Shown one piece after another: positions 1 through 7,271 of a stretch of 17,706 bases of DNA (its first letter is position 1; each line of letters begins with the position of its first letter). The stretch is taken from positions 1 through 17,706 of the forward strand of contig DBGFNI010000057.1 of the NCBI GenBank assembly GCA_048527645.1. Reading direction: 5' to 3'. Under the pieces are notes generated by a model. The model searched no databases. It had not been told where the DNA came from and saw only the letters and a program-made list of their open reading frames with translations. This DNA is from HGM12669 sp048527645 (lineage in GTDB: Bacteria; Bacillota; Clostridia; Oscillospirales; CAG-272). Made by a program: the position numbers and the translations under genes.

Positions 1-2415
1 TTCTTTTTTCACACCTTTGATGTGTTTGAAACGATGGGGATCGTCGCGGCGATTTTGCTCTCAACGCTGATTTCCGCATTGTCGGAGCGTGGCGGGGAGC
101 GGGCGTTTGACCGGCTGCAGCAGCAGATGGCGGGAGAAAAATGCTATGTGCGGCGCGGCGGGAAAATAGTCAAAATTCCCGTCGGAGAAGTGGTGGTGGG
201 AGATCTTGTGCTGGTTGAGGCAGGAGAGCAAATCCCGGCGGACGGCGTGATGGTGGCGGGCAAACTGACCGTCGATCAGTCCGCGCTGAACGGCGAGGGT
301 GAGGAGGCGCGCAAGACGCCGGGCAGGATTGCGACGCCCTGGTCGACCGATTGCCCGTCTGAGGTGTTTCGGGGGACCCATGTTTTGGGCGGAGAGGGGA
401 TTGTGCAGGCGGTACGCGTCGGTGCGGACACCATGTACGGCACAATCAGCGCGCAGCTGCAGCAGGACAATCAGCCAAGTCCTCTTAAAACGCGTCTGAC
501 CAAGCTGGCAAAGCAGATGAGCGTTGTGGGTTACGGTGCCGCCGCATTGGTTGCTTTGTCTTATCTGTTTCACGCTGTTTTTTTGCAGGCGGACTCTTTG
601 GGGGCGGGGCTGCAAAAACTGTCTGATTTTTCTTTTTTACTGCCGGTGCTGATCCGCGCGCTGGCGTTGGCGACAACGGTGATTGTTGTCGCGGTGCCGG
701 AGGGGCTGCCGATGATGATCAGCGTGGTGCTGGCATCGAACATGAAGCGGATGCAGAAGGATCGCGTTCTGGTTCGCCGGGCGGTCGGAATCGAAACGGC
801 AGGCAGCATGAATATTCTGTTCACGGATAAGACGGGTACGCTGACGGTGGGGCGTCCCCGCGTGGCGCATCTGCTTTTGGGCAACGGAGAAAAAATCAGC
901 TGCGATGGCTTGGAACAAATGCCTGTATTGCAGGAAATGTATTTGAAAAGCGCCCGGTATAACACAATGAGCACGGTGGTGGGAGGACGGGCGGCGGGCG
1001 GAAACGGAACAGATCGCGCGATTTTGGAAAGCGCGCTGTCTTACCCGAAGCCGTTGGCACAAGTGCAGGGCAAGCGTCCCTTTGATTCGGTGCAAAAGTC
1101 CTCGGAGGCGACGATTGACGGTGTACGGTATTACAAGGGTGCATGGGAGAAAATACTGGCGCGCGCCACGCACTATTTTGCACCGGACGGCAGCAAGCAT
1201 CCGCTCTCAGACCGGGCGCGCCTGCAGCGTCAGATTGGAGAGCAGGCGCAAAATGCGATGCGCGTGATCGGTGTGGCAACCGAGCAGGGCGGCACGATGT
1301 GTCTGCTATGCATGATCTGCATCCGGGACGGCTTGCGCAGCGGTGCGCGCAGTGCGGTCAGGCAGCTGCGCGGCGCGGGGATTCAGGTGGTGATGATGAC
1401 GGGAGACAATTTACAGACGGCATGCGCGATTGCAAAAGACGCTGGAATCACGGACGGGGAGCAGGATCTGTTGTTGGACAGCGCAGAACTGGCAAAATAC
1501 GACGATGACACGCTGATTTCCTTGCTGCCGCGGCTGCGCGTGGTTGCGCGGGCGCTCCCCGCCGACAAATCCCGCCTGGTGCGTCTTTCACAAGAGGCGG
1601 GGCTGGTCGCCGGAATGACCGGGGACGGCATCAACGACGCGCCTTCGCTGAAAAAGGCCGATGTGGGTTTTGCGATGGGCAGCGGCACGGAGGTTGCCAA
1701 GGAGGCGGGCGACATTGTGATACTCGATGACAACATTTCCTCCATCGCTCGCGCCGTGCTCTACGGCAGGACCATTTTCAAGAGCATCCGCAAATTTATC
1801 GTGTTTCAGCTGACCACCAATTTCAGTGCGGTGGCGGTTTCGATTATTTGTCCGTTTTTGGGAATCGAAGCGCCGGTGACAGTGCTGCAAATGCTGTGGA
1901 TCAACATGATCATGGATACGTTTGGCTCCCTTGCCTTCGCAGGGGAAGCGCCGCTGCCGGAATATATGCAGGAAAAGCCCAAGGACAAGGAAGAAAAAAT
2001 ACTCAACCGGTATATGGTGCGGCGCATTATGCTCGGTGCGGGATATGTGATCGCGCTGTGTCTGTCCTTTATCACCAATTCCCGTTTCCAGGCGTTTTAC
2101 GGCTTTGAGAAGCATCCCGTGACATTCCTCTGCGCGTTTTTCACCCTGTTTATCTTTGCGGATCTCTCCAACTGCTTCAGCGCGCGTACCACGCGTCTCA
2201 ATCCCTTTTCGGCGCTACGACAGAACCGTGCGTTTACGGTGATTTTGTCGATGATTATCTGTATTCAGGTGGGAATGATCTATTTCGGCGGCAGTGTGTT
2301 CCGCACGACGCCGCTTTCCCCACTGCAATTCTTGATTCCGTTCGGTATGGCATTGAGCGTTATTCCGTTCAATATGCTTGTCAAGCTGCTGCTGCGCCGC
2401 ACGGGCAGCGTTTGA
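1..2415 (+). CDS. P-type Ca2+-transporting ATPase (PMCA/SERCA-like), 5' end cut by window edge
   Basis: ATP-driven cation pump of the cytoplasmic membrane, most likely exporting Ca2+. The frame is open from base 1, so the GTG at 22 is only an internal codon. About 60-90 N-terminal residues including M1 are missing, judged from family length. Visible in order: M2 just after the window start; an actuator-domain NGEGEE motif (equivalent of TGES) near 289-306; M4 with PEGLP at 697-711, whose Glu is a Ca2+ ligand in this family; the phosphorylation motif DKTGTLT with the acceptor Asp at 826-828; a KGA nucleotide-binding motif near 1135; MTGDN near 1399; the TGDGINDAP hinge near 1615-1644; then M5 (FQLTTN) and M6 (LWINMIMDT), whose Asn and Asp complete Ca2+ site II in P2-type pumps. 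The C-terminal helices are complete. It converges on the downstream minus-strand gene. Class is firm; P2A versus P2B and ion specificity are inferred. Confidence 0.93.
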   Translation, partial: FFFHTFDVFETMGIVAAILLSTLISALSERGGERAFDRLQQQMAGEKCYVRRGGKIVKIPVGEVVVGDLVLVEAGEQIPADGVMVAGKLTVDQSALNGEGEEARKTPGRIATPWSTDCPSEVFRGTHVLGGEGIVQAVRVGADTMYGTISAQLQQDNQPSPLKTRLTKLAKQMSVVGYGAAALVALSYLFHAVFLQADSLGAGLQKLSDFSFLLPVLIRALALATTVIVVAVPEGLPMMISVVLASNMKRMQKDRVLVRRAVGIETAGSMNILFTDKTGTLTVGRPRVAHLLLGNGEKISCDGLEQMPVLQEMYLKSARYNTMSTVVGGRAAGGNGTDRAILESALSYPKPLAQVQGKRPFDSVQKSSEATIDGVRYYKGAWEKILARATHYFAPDGSKHPLSDRARLQRQIGEQAQNAMRVIGVATEQGGTMCLLCMICIRDGLRSGARSAVRQLRGAGIQVVMMTGDNLQTACAIAKDAGITDGEQDLLLDSAELAKYDDDTLISLLPRLRVVARALPADKSRLVRLSQEAGLVAGMTGDGINDAPSLKKADVGFAMGSGTEVAKEAGDIVILDDNISSIARAVLYGRTIFKSIRKFIVFQLTTNFSAVAVSIICPFLGIEAPVTVLQMLWINMIMDTFGSLAFAGEAPLPEYMQEKPKDKEEKILNRYMVRRIMLGAGYVIALCLSFITNSRFQAFYGFEKHPVTFLCAFFTLFIFADLSNCFSARTTRLNPFSALRQNRAFTVILSMIICIQVGMIYFGGSVFRTTPLSPLQFLIPFGMALSVIPFNMLVKLLLRRTGSV

Positions 2416-2438
2416 GTGCCCGGAGCGAGAGGCGAAAA

Positions 2439-2472
2439 AAAGAACAGAATGTCCTGCGACATTCTGTTCTTT
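2439..2472. terminator. Bidirectional intrinsic terminator between convergent genes
   Basis: A perfect 15-bp inverted repeat (2439-2453 against 2458-2472) has a 4-base CTGC loop. On the plus strand it is followed by CTTTTT, and on the left it is preceded by an A run that becomes a U run on the minus strand. It sits between the stop of the ATPase (2415) and the stop of the minus-strand glycosidase (2494), so it can end both transcripts. Confidence 0.88.
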
Positions 2473-2493
2473 CTTTTTGCTTTGCAAGCGAAA

Positions 2494-4356
2494 TCAGTTT
2501 CCTTCCCGGATTTCCCAGGTTTGTCGGGCGTAGTCAACCGTGACGGTGGTGCCGTTGGCAAAGACCGTGCGCTGCACCGTGCAGTCATCGGTTAAAAATT
2601 CATGTGTCAGCATTTCCTGATCGCAGATTTTTTCATGCAGTGCCAGAATCGGTTGGCAGCGTTCGATCTGCTCCCGGTCTGCGTCGATCGTGACATAGCA
2701 GGTGCCGCCGTTGAGCAGGGCATGCAGATCGGTCCATTCCTGTGAGTGCTGCGGCTCGGTGCCGCCGCTCATCCAGGCGTAGCTTGCCCAGGGCAGACTC
2801 ATGCAGTCGTGGTAGACCAGATTGAAAAGCGGGATGGGCACTTTTTTATCAAATTCCTCCATGCCGACCGCGCAGTAGGGCGCCCAGTGACAGGTGATGA
2901 GCTCCGGCACGAGAAAATCGCACGCCTCCTCGGAGGAGGAAATGATGCCGCGCTGGTTCAGATACCGAATGCATTGGCGGCGGTACGCGGCGCATTGCTC
3001 ACGCGTGATGGGATGGTCGGGATGGACGCACTCATCCAGATCAACAATCGAAAACACGTCCAGATAAGCGCCGTCGATCTGAATCCCCAGACGGTCAAAC
3101 TCCGCAAAATTGCGGCGCACATAGTCTGGCGCGAGCGCGGTGCAGAGATATGCCTGCTCGCCGCCCTCCCAGGTACATTCATGCGGTGTGCGGTTGTCGG
3201 GGGATAGAATCGCGCTGTCCGGCGAAAAGGTCGCGGCGTCCGTATAATAGTCGCGGTACTGATCGTGAATGCCGAAGCGATACCCCAGCGCGCGGCAGGT
3301 ATCGGATAACTCCTTCATGCCTTGTGCGCCGCCCGCTTCTTCATTGACGGGGAAGTAGTCGGGGTGTTGGTTGTCATATCCGGCGACGCCCCAGCCGTCC
3401 GTATGAATATATGCTTTTTTCAGCCCCTTTTCATGCAGTGCGCGGAGCTGTGCGGCACGCTCTGCGAAGGGAACGCAGATATGACGGGGCTTTCCCTCGG
3501 GCCAGAATCTACATTCCGGCTTGCAGTTGGTTGTGATGCCGAAATGGATGATCGGCGCGCCGCGCATATATGCGGCATTGGGATTTGCCGCGAATTTTTC
3601 CTTGAGCGTAACAAAGGTGCCGTGTTGCTTGACGTACTTGCGGTATTCTTTGGCGGCGGTGACATACGTCACATTTTCTTCGGGGGCGAAAAAGCGGTAG
3701 AGAATCTGCCGCGGGTAGCGCACCGTGCCCTGGCTCGGTCGCCACATAGGCTGCATCCAGTCGCCGCGCGTGCCGCCCTGCGGCTGAATCTGACCGTCAT
3801 AGGGCGTTTCTACAATCGCCATATATCCGCCGCCGCGCCGCGTCTGCAAAAACATCGGCATGTACCAGTCGCGGGAATAGAGAAACCCATTGCTCATTTC
3901 AATCGGCGCCCCAGCGAAAAACAGCATTCCCTGCATGATCGGCAGTGCGGTGTAGCCCTCGCCTTTCTGCGCGTCATATTCGATTGCGCCGGGGAACACG
4001 ACGGTGGCAACCTGATCGTTTTTGTCGCCTGTCACGCGCATGCGGCATTTGAGCGTGCCCGCGGTGCTGTCAAAGGTGATCGCGGTATAAACGCTCAGAT
4101 CACGATACGGCGTTCCGTTCTGCGCTTTCATCTCGGTGTAGACAGCGCGGATGCCGTGATCGACGCCGGTGGTGAATTCTTTGCTGCTGCACATCGCGTC
4201 TCTGAAATAGATTTCATCGCCGTTGCGCATGATGATGCGGCTGCAATCGTTGAAGCGCCATTCCTCTTCGCCGAGCGAGACACGCCAACGGCACCGCGTC
4301 ATATCGGCGCGAAGCGTGAGATTTTGATGATTGATTACGATTTCACTGCTGTTCAT
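2494..4356 (-). CDS. GH129-like retaining glycosidase (putative alpha-N-acetylgalactosaminidase family), cytoplasmic
   Basis: 620-residue protein without signal peptide or membrane segment. It has an N-terminal beta-rich region (about 1-230), a (beta/alpha)8-like central domain (about 255-510, with IHTDGW at 318-322) and a C-terminal beta region. The strongest clue is YLD433VF followed 43 residues later by E476 in SSSEEACDF. From memory, Bifidobacterium bifidum NagBb (family GH129, about the same length) uses D435 and E478 as nucleophile and acid/base, with an important D330. Here D433, E476 and D328 have the same spacing with a constant offset of two. GH129 enzymes are intracellular and remove alpha-GalNAc from mucin-type sugars; the specificity here is inferred only. 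The start has a GGGAGGT ribosome binding site at 4361-4368. It is divergent from an SLH-GH5 gene. Alternative: an uncharacterised family related to GH101/GH129. Confidence 0.6.
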   Translation of the reverse strand: MNSSEIVINHQNLTLRADMTRCRWRVSLGEEEWRFNDCSRIIMRNGDEIYFRDAMCSSKEFTTGVDHGIRAVYTEMKAQNGTPYRDLSVYTAITFDSTAGTLKCRMRVTGDKNDQVATVVFPGAIEYDAQKGEGYTALPIMQGMLFFAGAPIEMSNGFLYSRDWYMPMFLQTRRGGGYMAIVETPYDGQIQPQGGTRGDWMQPMWRPSQGTVRYPRQILYRFFAPEENVTYVTAAKEYRKYVKQHGTFVTLKEKFAANPNAAYMRGAPIIHFGITTNCKPECRFWPEGKPRHICVPFAERAAQLRALHEKGLKKAYIHTDGWGVAGYDNQHPDYFPVNEEAGGAQGMKELSDTCRALGYRFGIHDQYRDYYTDAATFSPDSAILSPDNRTPHECTWEGGEQAYLCTALAPDYVRRNFAEFDRLGIQIDGAYLDVFSIVDLDECVHPDHPITREQCAAYRRQCIRYLNQRGIISSSEEACDFLVPELITCHWAPYCAVGMEEFDKKVPIPLFNLVYHDCMSLPWASYAWMSGGTEPQHSQEWTDLHALLNGGTCYVTIDADREQIERCQPILALHEKICDQEMLTHEFLTDDCTVQRTVFANGTTVTVDYARQTWEIREGN

Positions 4357-4389
4357 GTGAAACCTCCCGTTTCTTTCTTTTATGATTTT

Positions 4390-4418
4390 ATGATACAGGA
4401 ACGGAGGGGAAAAATCAA
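4390..4418 (-). promoter_or_regulatory. Sigma-A-type promoter for the GH129-like gene
   Basis: Read on the minus strand: -35 TTGATT (4413-4418), a 17-base spacer and -10 TATCAT (4390-4395). Transcription would begin near 4383, giving a short leader that contains the GGGAGGT ribosome binding site just ahead of the ATG at 4356. Five of six -10 bases and four of six -35 bases match consensus. Confidence 0.65.
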
Positions 4419-4425
4419 GACTTTT

Positions 4426-4451
4426 TTCTGTTTTTTGCGCGAAAAACAGAA
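4426..4451. repeat. 10-bp inverted repeat between divergent promoters, possible operator
   Basis: TTCTGTTTTT (4426-4435) and AAAAACAGAA (4442-4451) are perfect inverted copies separated by TGCGCG. It lies just upstream of the -35 of the minus-strand promoter and about 60 bases upstream of the plus-strand -35, where a regulator of both genes could bind. It is unlikely to be a terminator because no gene ends here. Operator function is inferred from position only. Confidence 0.4.
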
Positions 4452-4509
4452 TGTTATGATACAGTCAAAATTGCATAAAAAGTTCACAAAATTAAATGTC
4501 AGTATTTTC

Positions 4510-4538
4510 TTGACATTGTGAAAACTGTATGATAGACT
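4510..4538 (+). promoter_or_regulatory. Sigma-A-type promoter for the SLH-GH5 gene
   Basis: A perfect -35 TTGACA (4510-4515), a 17-base spacer and -10 TAGACT (4533-4538, four of six matches). It lies about 56 bases upstream of the chosen ATG at 4594 in AT-rich DNA, leaving a leader of about 50 bases with an AAAAAGGAG ribosome binding site at 4575-4583. Confidence 0.7.
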
Positions 4539-4593
4539 TGTGGCGGAGACAATAAACCGGCTCGATTTTATTTCAAAAAGGAGTTTATACCGA

Positions 4594-6885
4594 ATGAAAC
4601 GTAAGTTAAAAATGAGGCGTGCATTATCCTTCCTCATGGCTGGGATTATGCTGTTCTCAGTGCTGTGCATCGCACCCAGTGCTAGCAACAATTCTGTATT
4701 TACAGATATCGACGGGCACTGGGCAGAAAAAGACATCATTTGGGCGTATGAGAATTATATCACCAACGGTGTGACGGATTCGCTGTTCGGCCCGGAGAAC
4801 CGGCTGACCCGTGCGATGTTTGTGACATTTTTGTCCCGAACGGTGAACAAAGCGGGCGAGGATGTGAGTTCCGCGTCTGACGAAAATCCTTTCTTTGACA
4901 TTGCGCCCGGCGCGTGGTATTACGATGCTGCTGTTTGGGCATTTGAAGCAGGGATTGTGGAAGGAATCAGCACGCGCGACGGTAAGGCAGAGTTTGCCGC
5001 AGAAAAAGAGATCACGCGGCAGGAAACCGCGACCATGCTGTACCGCCTGCTGACCCGCACCTTGCAGTGTCAGATCAATACAGAAAACGCACAGGAATTT
5101 CCCGATATGGATCAGATTGCTTCCTGGGCACAGCCGGCAGCGCTGACCCTTTCCGCTGTGAGTGTGTTCAAGGGCGCTGACGGTGGGAAGTTTATGCCGG
5201 AGGCGGTGACCAACCGTGCGGCAACGGCGACGCTTTGCCACCGTGTGTACACGTTGCTTCGCCCGGAGGAGGTATATGCGCCGCAGATTCGCTGCGTCGG
5301 ATTTTCTCCTGTGACCTTTGATCTGGATTCAGTCGAGGACACTCCTTTCACCACCGGTCGCGTACGCTTTGGCGGCACGCTGACGGAGGATGCAGAGATT
5401 CTGCTGTCCACTCCCGAAATTGAAGAGGAAGATCTGAAGCTGATTGACGCTGCTGATTACTACACCATCGACGGCAATGCACACACCTATGATATTGTCT
5501 GGCTGCCCAACAACGCTGTGCTGTTCTACTGCGACGGCGAGCAGGTGAATGTGCTCGGACGCGACCGCACCTACAGCGAGGAAATGTCGGATGAGGTGAT
5601 TGCGACCGGTAAGGAATATCAGGATCCGACAGTGTCTCCGATGCCGACCACCATTACCTTTAAGAATTTTGAAGCGCGTAATCAGACGCTTTACCGTCTG
5701 ATTGACGAGAGCCCGCTTGGATTGCACGGCGCGCTGCGTGTCAACGGTTCTTATTTGGTGGATGATCTGGGCGAGGAAGTGGTCCTTCGCGGTATGCATT
5801 TGTTTGTCTACACGGATGAGGATCAGCTTTTCACGAGATATGAAGAACTGAAGTGGCTGCGCGACGACTGGGGCATCAACTGTATCCGTCTCGGTCTCAT
5901 TCCGTTGTACTACAATGAATATTGGAATGATACGCAGCGGAAAACCGCCTATGATAATATGAATCGCTTTATCCAGAACTGCGAGGAGTTGGGTATCTAT
6001 GTCCTGCTCGACTGGCACGGATATGAGGAATATCCTATGGAAGGGCAGGATGAGTACGTCAAAGCGGATCCGAGAATCTACGAGGATGATGCAGCGGAAT
6101 TTTTCTCTTACTTCTCCGAAAAATACGCAGACTGCGATCATATCATTTATGAATTGTACAACGAGCCGACCGGCGGCAAGAAATACCCGCAGTTCTCTTA
6201 CAAGGAGATCACCCGCAAAGGAATCAAGTACCTGGAAGGATATGAGTATACCTGGAACGAGGTGCTGGTGCCTTATTCAGAAAAAATGATCGATATTATT
6301 CGTGCAAACGATCCCAACGCTATCGTGGTTGTCAACACGCCGGAGGCAGACCAGCATCCGGAGATTGCAGCGGTATACCCGATGGATTATGAAAATCTGA
6401 TGTATTCGATGCACCCCTTTGCCGGTGGCGGATCGGAACAGGTCTATATCACCCGTCACGATATTAGCCTGCGCAACAACATCTGCATTTTTGATACGGA
6501 GACAGGCTTCTATCCGGATGAAGAGGGAAGCTTTATCAACCTGGGCTTGCCGAATACTGTGGAAAATGCGATTTGGCGTCTCCACGGTCACCATGAACAG
6601 TACCTGGCAAATTATGTTGAAAAGTATGAAGCAAATTATATCTACTTCCTCCTGCTCCGCGCGTCTGACACGGACTATCGCGCATCCTTCCGTGTCGATC
6701 AGCTGCCGATCGATCAGCGCTCTGCATGGGCTGACGATCAGCTGACCTTTACCGGTGAGTATATGCGTCACTGGTTTAGAAAGATGGCAGGCTTGGAGGA
6801 CAACACCTGGTTTGAAGAATGGCACGTAGAAAACGACGAGTATTATGACGCTCTGATCGAGGAGCAGCTCGGCGGCAATTCGTAA
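4594..6885 (+). CDS. Secreted SLH-domain GH5 endoglucanase-type glycoside hydrolase
   Basis: 763-residue enzyme that should hydrolyse cellulose or a related beta-glucan at the cell surface. A signal peptide (about 1-30) is followed by three SLH repeats (about 34-85, 99-155 and 168-222) that usually bind pyruvylated secondary wall polymer. Residues about 235-345 are a beta-rich module of uncertain kind. The GH5 domain runs from about 375 to 735: RGMH near 399, DWH at 473-475, acid/base E524 in YNEP, H607 in MHPF, and nucleophile E636 in FDTETG. All key catalytic positions are present. The ATG at 4594 is preferred over an in-frame GTG at 4540 because AAAAAGGAG lies 10 bases upstream and the signal peptide then begins MKRKLKMRR; the GTG also abuts the promoter. 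Divergent from the GH129-like gene. Exact substrate is not determinable from sequence alone. Confidence 0.9.
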   Translation: MKRKLKMRRALSFLMAGIMLFSVLCIAPSASNNSVFTDIDGHWAEKDIIWAYENYITNGVTDSLFGPENRLTRAMFVTFLSRTVNKAGEDVSSASDENPFFDIAPGAWYYDAAVWAFEAGIVEGISTRDGKAEFAAEKEITRQETATMLYRLLTRTLQCQINTENAQEFPDMDQIASWAQPAALTLSAVSVFKGADGGKFMPEAVTNRAATATLCHRVYTLLRPEEVYAPQIRCVGFSPVTFDLDSVEDTPFTTGRVRFGGTLTEDAEILLSTPEIEEEDLKLIDAADYYTIDGNAHTYDIVWLPNNAVLFYCDGEQVNVLGRDRTYSEEMSDEVIATGKEYQDPTVSPMPTTITFKNFEARNQTLYRLIDESPLGLHGALRVNGSYLVDDLGEEVVLRGMHLFVYTDEDQLFTRYEELKWLRDDWGINCIRLGLIPLYYNEYWNDTQRKTAYDNMNRFIQNCEELGIYVLLDWHGYEEYPMEGQDEYVKADPRIYEDDAAEFFSYFSEKYADCDHIIYELYNEPTGGKKYPQFSYKEITRKGIKYLEGYEYTWNEVLVPYSEKMIDIIRANDPNAIVVVNTPEADQHPEIAAVYPMDYENLMYSMHPFAGGGSEQVYITRHDISLRNNICIFDTETGFYPDEEGSFINLGLPNTVENAIWRLHGHHEQYLANYVEKYEANYIYFLLLRASDTDYRASFRVDQLPIDQRSAWADDQLTFTGEYMRHWFRKMAGLEDNTWFEEWHVENDEYYDALIEEQLGGNS

Positions 6886-6914
6886 ACAGCATTCGCATAT
6901 ATGCTTTCTGACAG

Positions 6915-6947
6915 CAGGCTCTCGGTTCAAATTGGACCGGGAGCCTG
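6915..6947 (+). terminator. Hairpin terminator after the SLH-GH5 gene
   Basis: CAGGCTC at 6915-6921 pairs with GAGCCTG at 6941-6947, and the stem extends inward to about 14 pairs with two G-U pairs around an AAATT loop. Only TTT follows directly, with a further TTTT about ten bases on. It starts 30 bases after the stop codon, so it is the likely first terminator, though weaker in its U tract than the next hairpin. Confidence 0.65.
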
Positions 6948-6966
6948 TTTCAGAATCATTTTCCCC

Positions 6967-7002
6967 AAAAACGCAACAGACGATTGCGTTTTTTTCTTTT
7001 TT
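6967..7002 (+). terminator. Second, stronger intrinsic terminator
   Basis: AAAAACGCAA (6967-6976) and TTGCGTTTTT (6984-6993) form a perfect 10-bp stem with a 7-base loop, followed by TTCTTTTTT. This is a classic intrinsic terminator. It backs up the hairpin at 6915-6947 and isolates the SLH-GH5 transcript from the operon that follows. The A-run on its left side could also support minus-strand termination, but no gene arrives from that side. Confidence 0.8.
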
Positions 7003-7012
7003 GTAGTATAAT
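6984..7012 (+). promoter_or_regulatory. Promoter whose -35 lies in the terminator stem
   Basis: A perfect -10 TATAAT (7007-7012) sits 17 bases after TTGCGT (6984-6989), which is the right arm of the preceding terminator. Only TTG and the overall position match the -35 consensus, so the call rests mainly on the -10 and the spacing. Transcription would start near 7019 and read through the GC-rich leader towards the zinc-ribbon gene at 7272. Confidence 0.5.
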
Positions 7013-7026
7013 GAAAACAGCAGTAT

Positions 7027-7083
7027 GTACCGCCGGGGAAATTCGTAACGACGCGGCAGAACCCCCGCAGACGCGGGCGGTGC
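7027..7083 (+). other. GC-rich foldable leader segment, possible structured RNA
   Basis: Bases 7027-7034 can pair with 7076-7083 (8 pairs, one G-U), closing a loop of about 40 bases. An inner CCCGC/GCGGG hairpin (7064-7068 with 7073-7077) competes with it. A third option pairs 7027-7036 with 7102-7113 in two 5-bp helices separated by a 2-base bulge. I recognise no known riboswitch or T-box core here. It is noncoding apart from a trivial 7-codon frame starting at 7025. A short RNA or attenuator is possible but unproven. Confidence 0.3.
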
Positions 7084-7086
7084 GCG

Positions 7087-7116
7087 TTGACAAAGACTGT
7101 GCCGGCGTGGTACAAT
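7087..7116 (+). promoter_or_regulatory. Near-consensus promoter of the zinc-ribbon/mnmM operon
   Basis: A perfect -35 TTGACA (7087-7092), an 18-base spacer and -10 TACAAT (7111-7116, five of six). The start would be near 7123, leaving a leader of about 150 bases before the ATG at 7272. This is the best candidate for the main promoter of the downstream plus-strand block. Confidence 0.7.
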
Positions 7117-7271
7117 AACGCTATCGGATTTTCAGCCGTGAAATGCCCGGTTTTCCGTTTGATCAAAACGCGGTTGGCGGGGTGTACAACTGTCTGATGA
7201 TACAGATTATCACAAAGCGGGCAAAACATTTTTTAAACGGCTCAATGATAACATAACGGGAGAAGAAAGAC
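7117..7271 (+). other. Long 5' leader with two palindromes
   Basis: No gene is supported in this stretch. It holds a perfect 10-bp palindrome TTTGATCAAA (7158-7167), an imperfect 18-bp palindrome at 7195-7212 with arms TGATGAT and ATTATCA, and a GGGAGA ribosome binding site (7258-7263) eight bases before the next ATG. Lying downstream of the likely start site, the palindromes could be repressor roadblocks or RNA hairpins; neither is demonstrated. Confidence 0.35.

Noticed and set aside
22..24. GTG as the start of the ATPase gene
   Set aside because: The frame is open back to base 1 and the family needs a cytoplasmic N-terminus and M1 before this point, so the gene is truncated by the window, not started here.
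3322..4521. Plus-strand open frame of 399 codons antisense to the GH129-like gene
   Set aside because: It mirrors codons of a well-supported minus-strand gene, shows no conserved motif and crosses the divergent promoter region.
6927..7229. Minus-strand open frame of 100 codons in the intergenic region (begins MFCPLC)
   Set aside because: It runs across two terminators and two plus-strand promoters, has no good ribosome binding site, and its Cys pair alone is not evidence. A weak minus-strand TTGCCC/TATCAT pair upstream was noted but not trusted.
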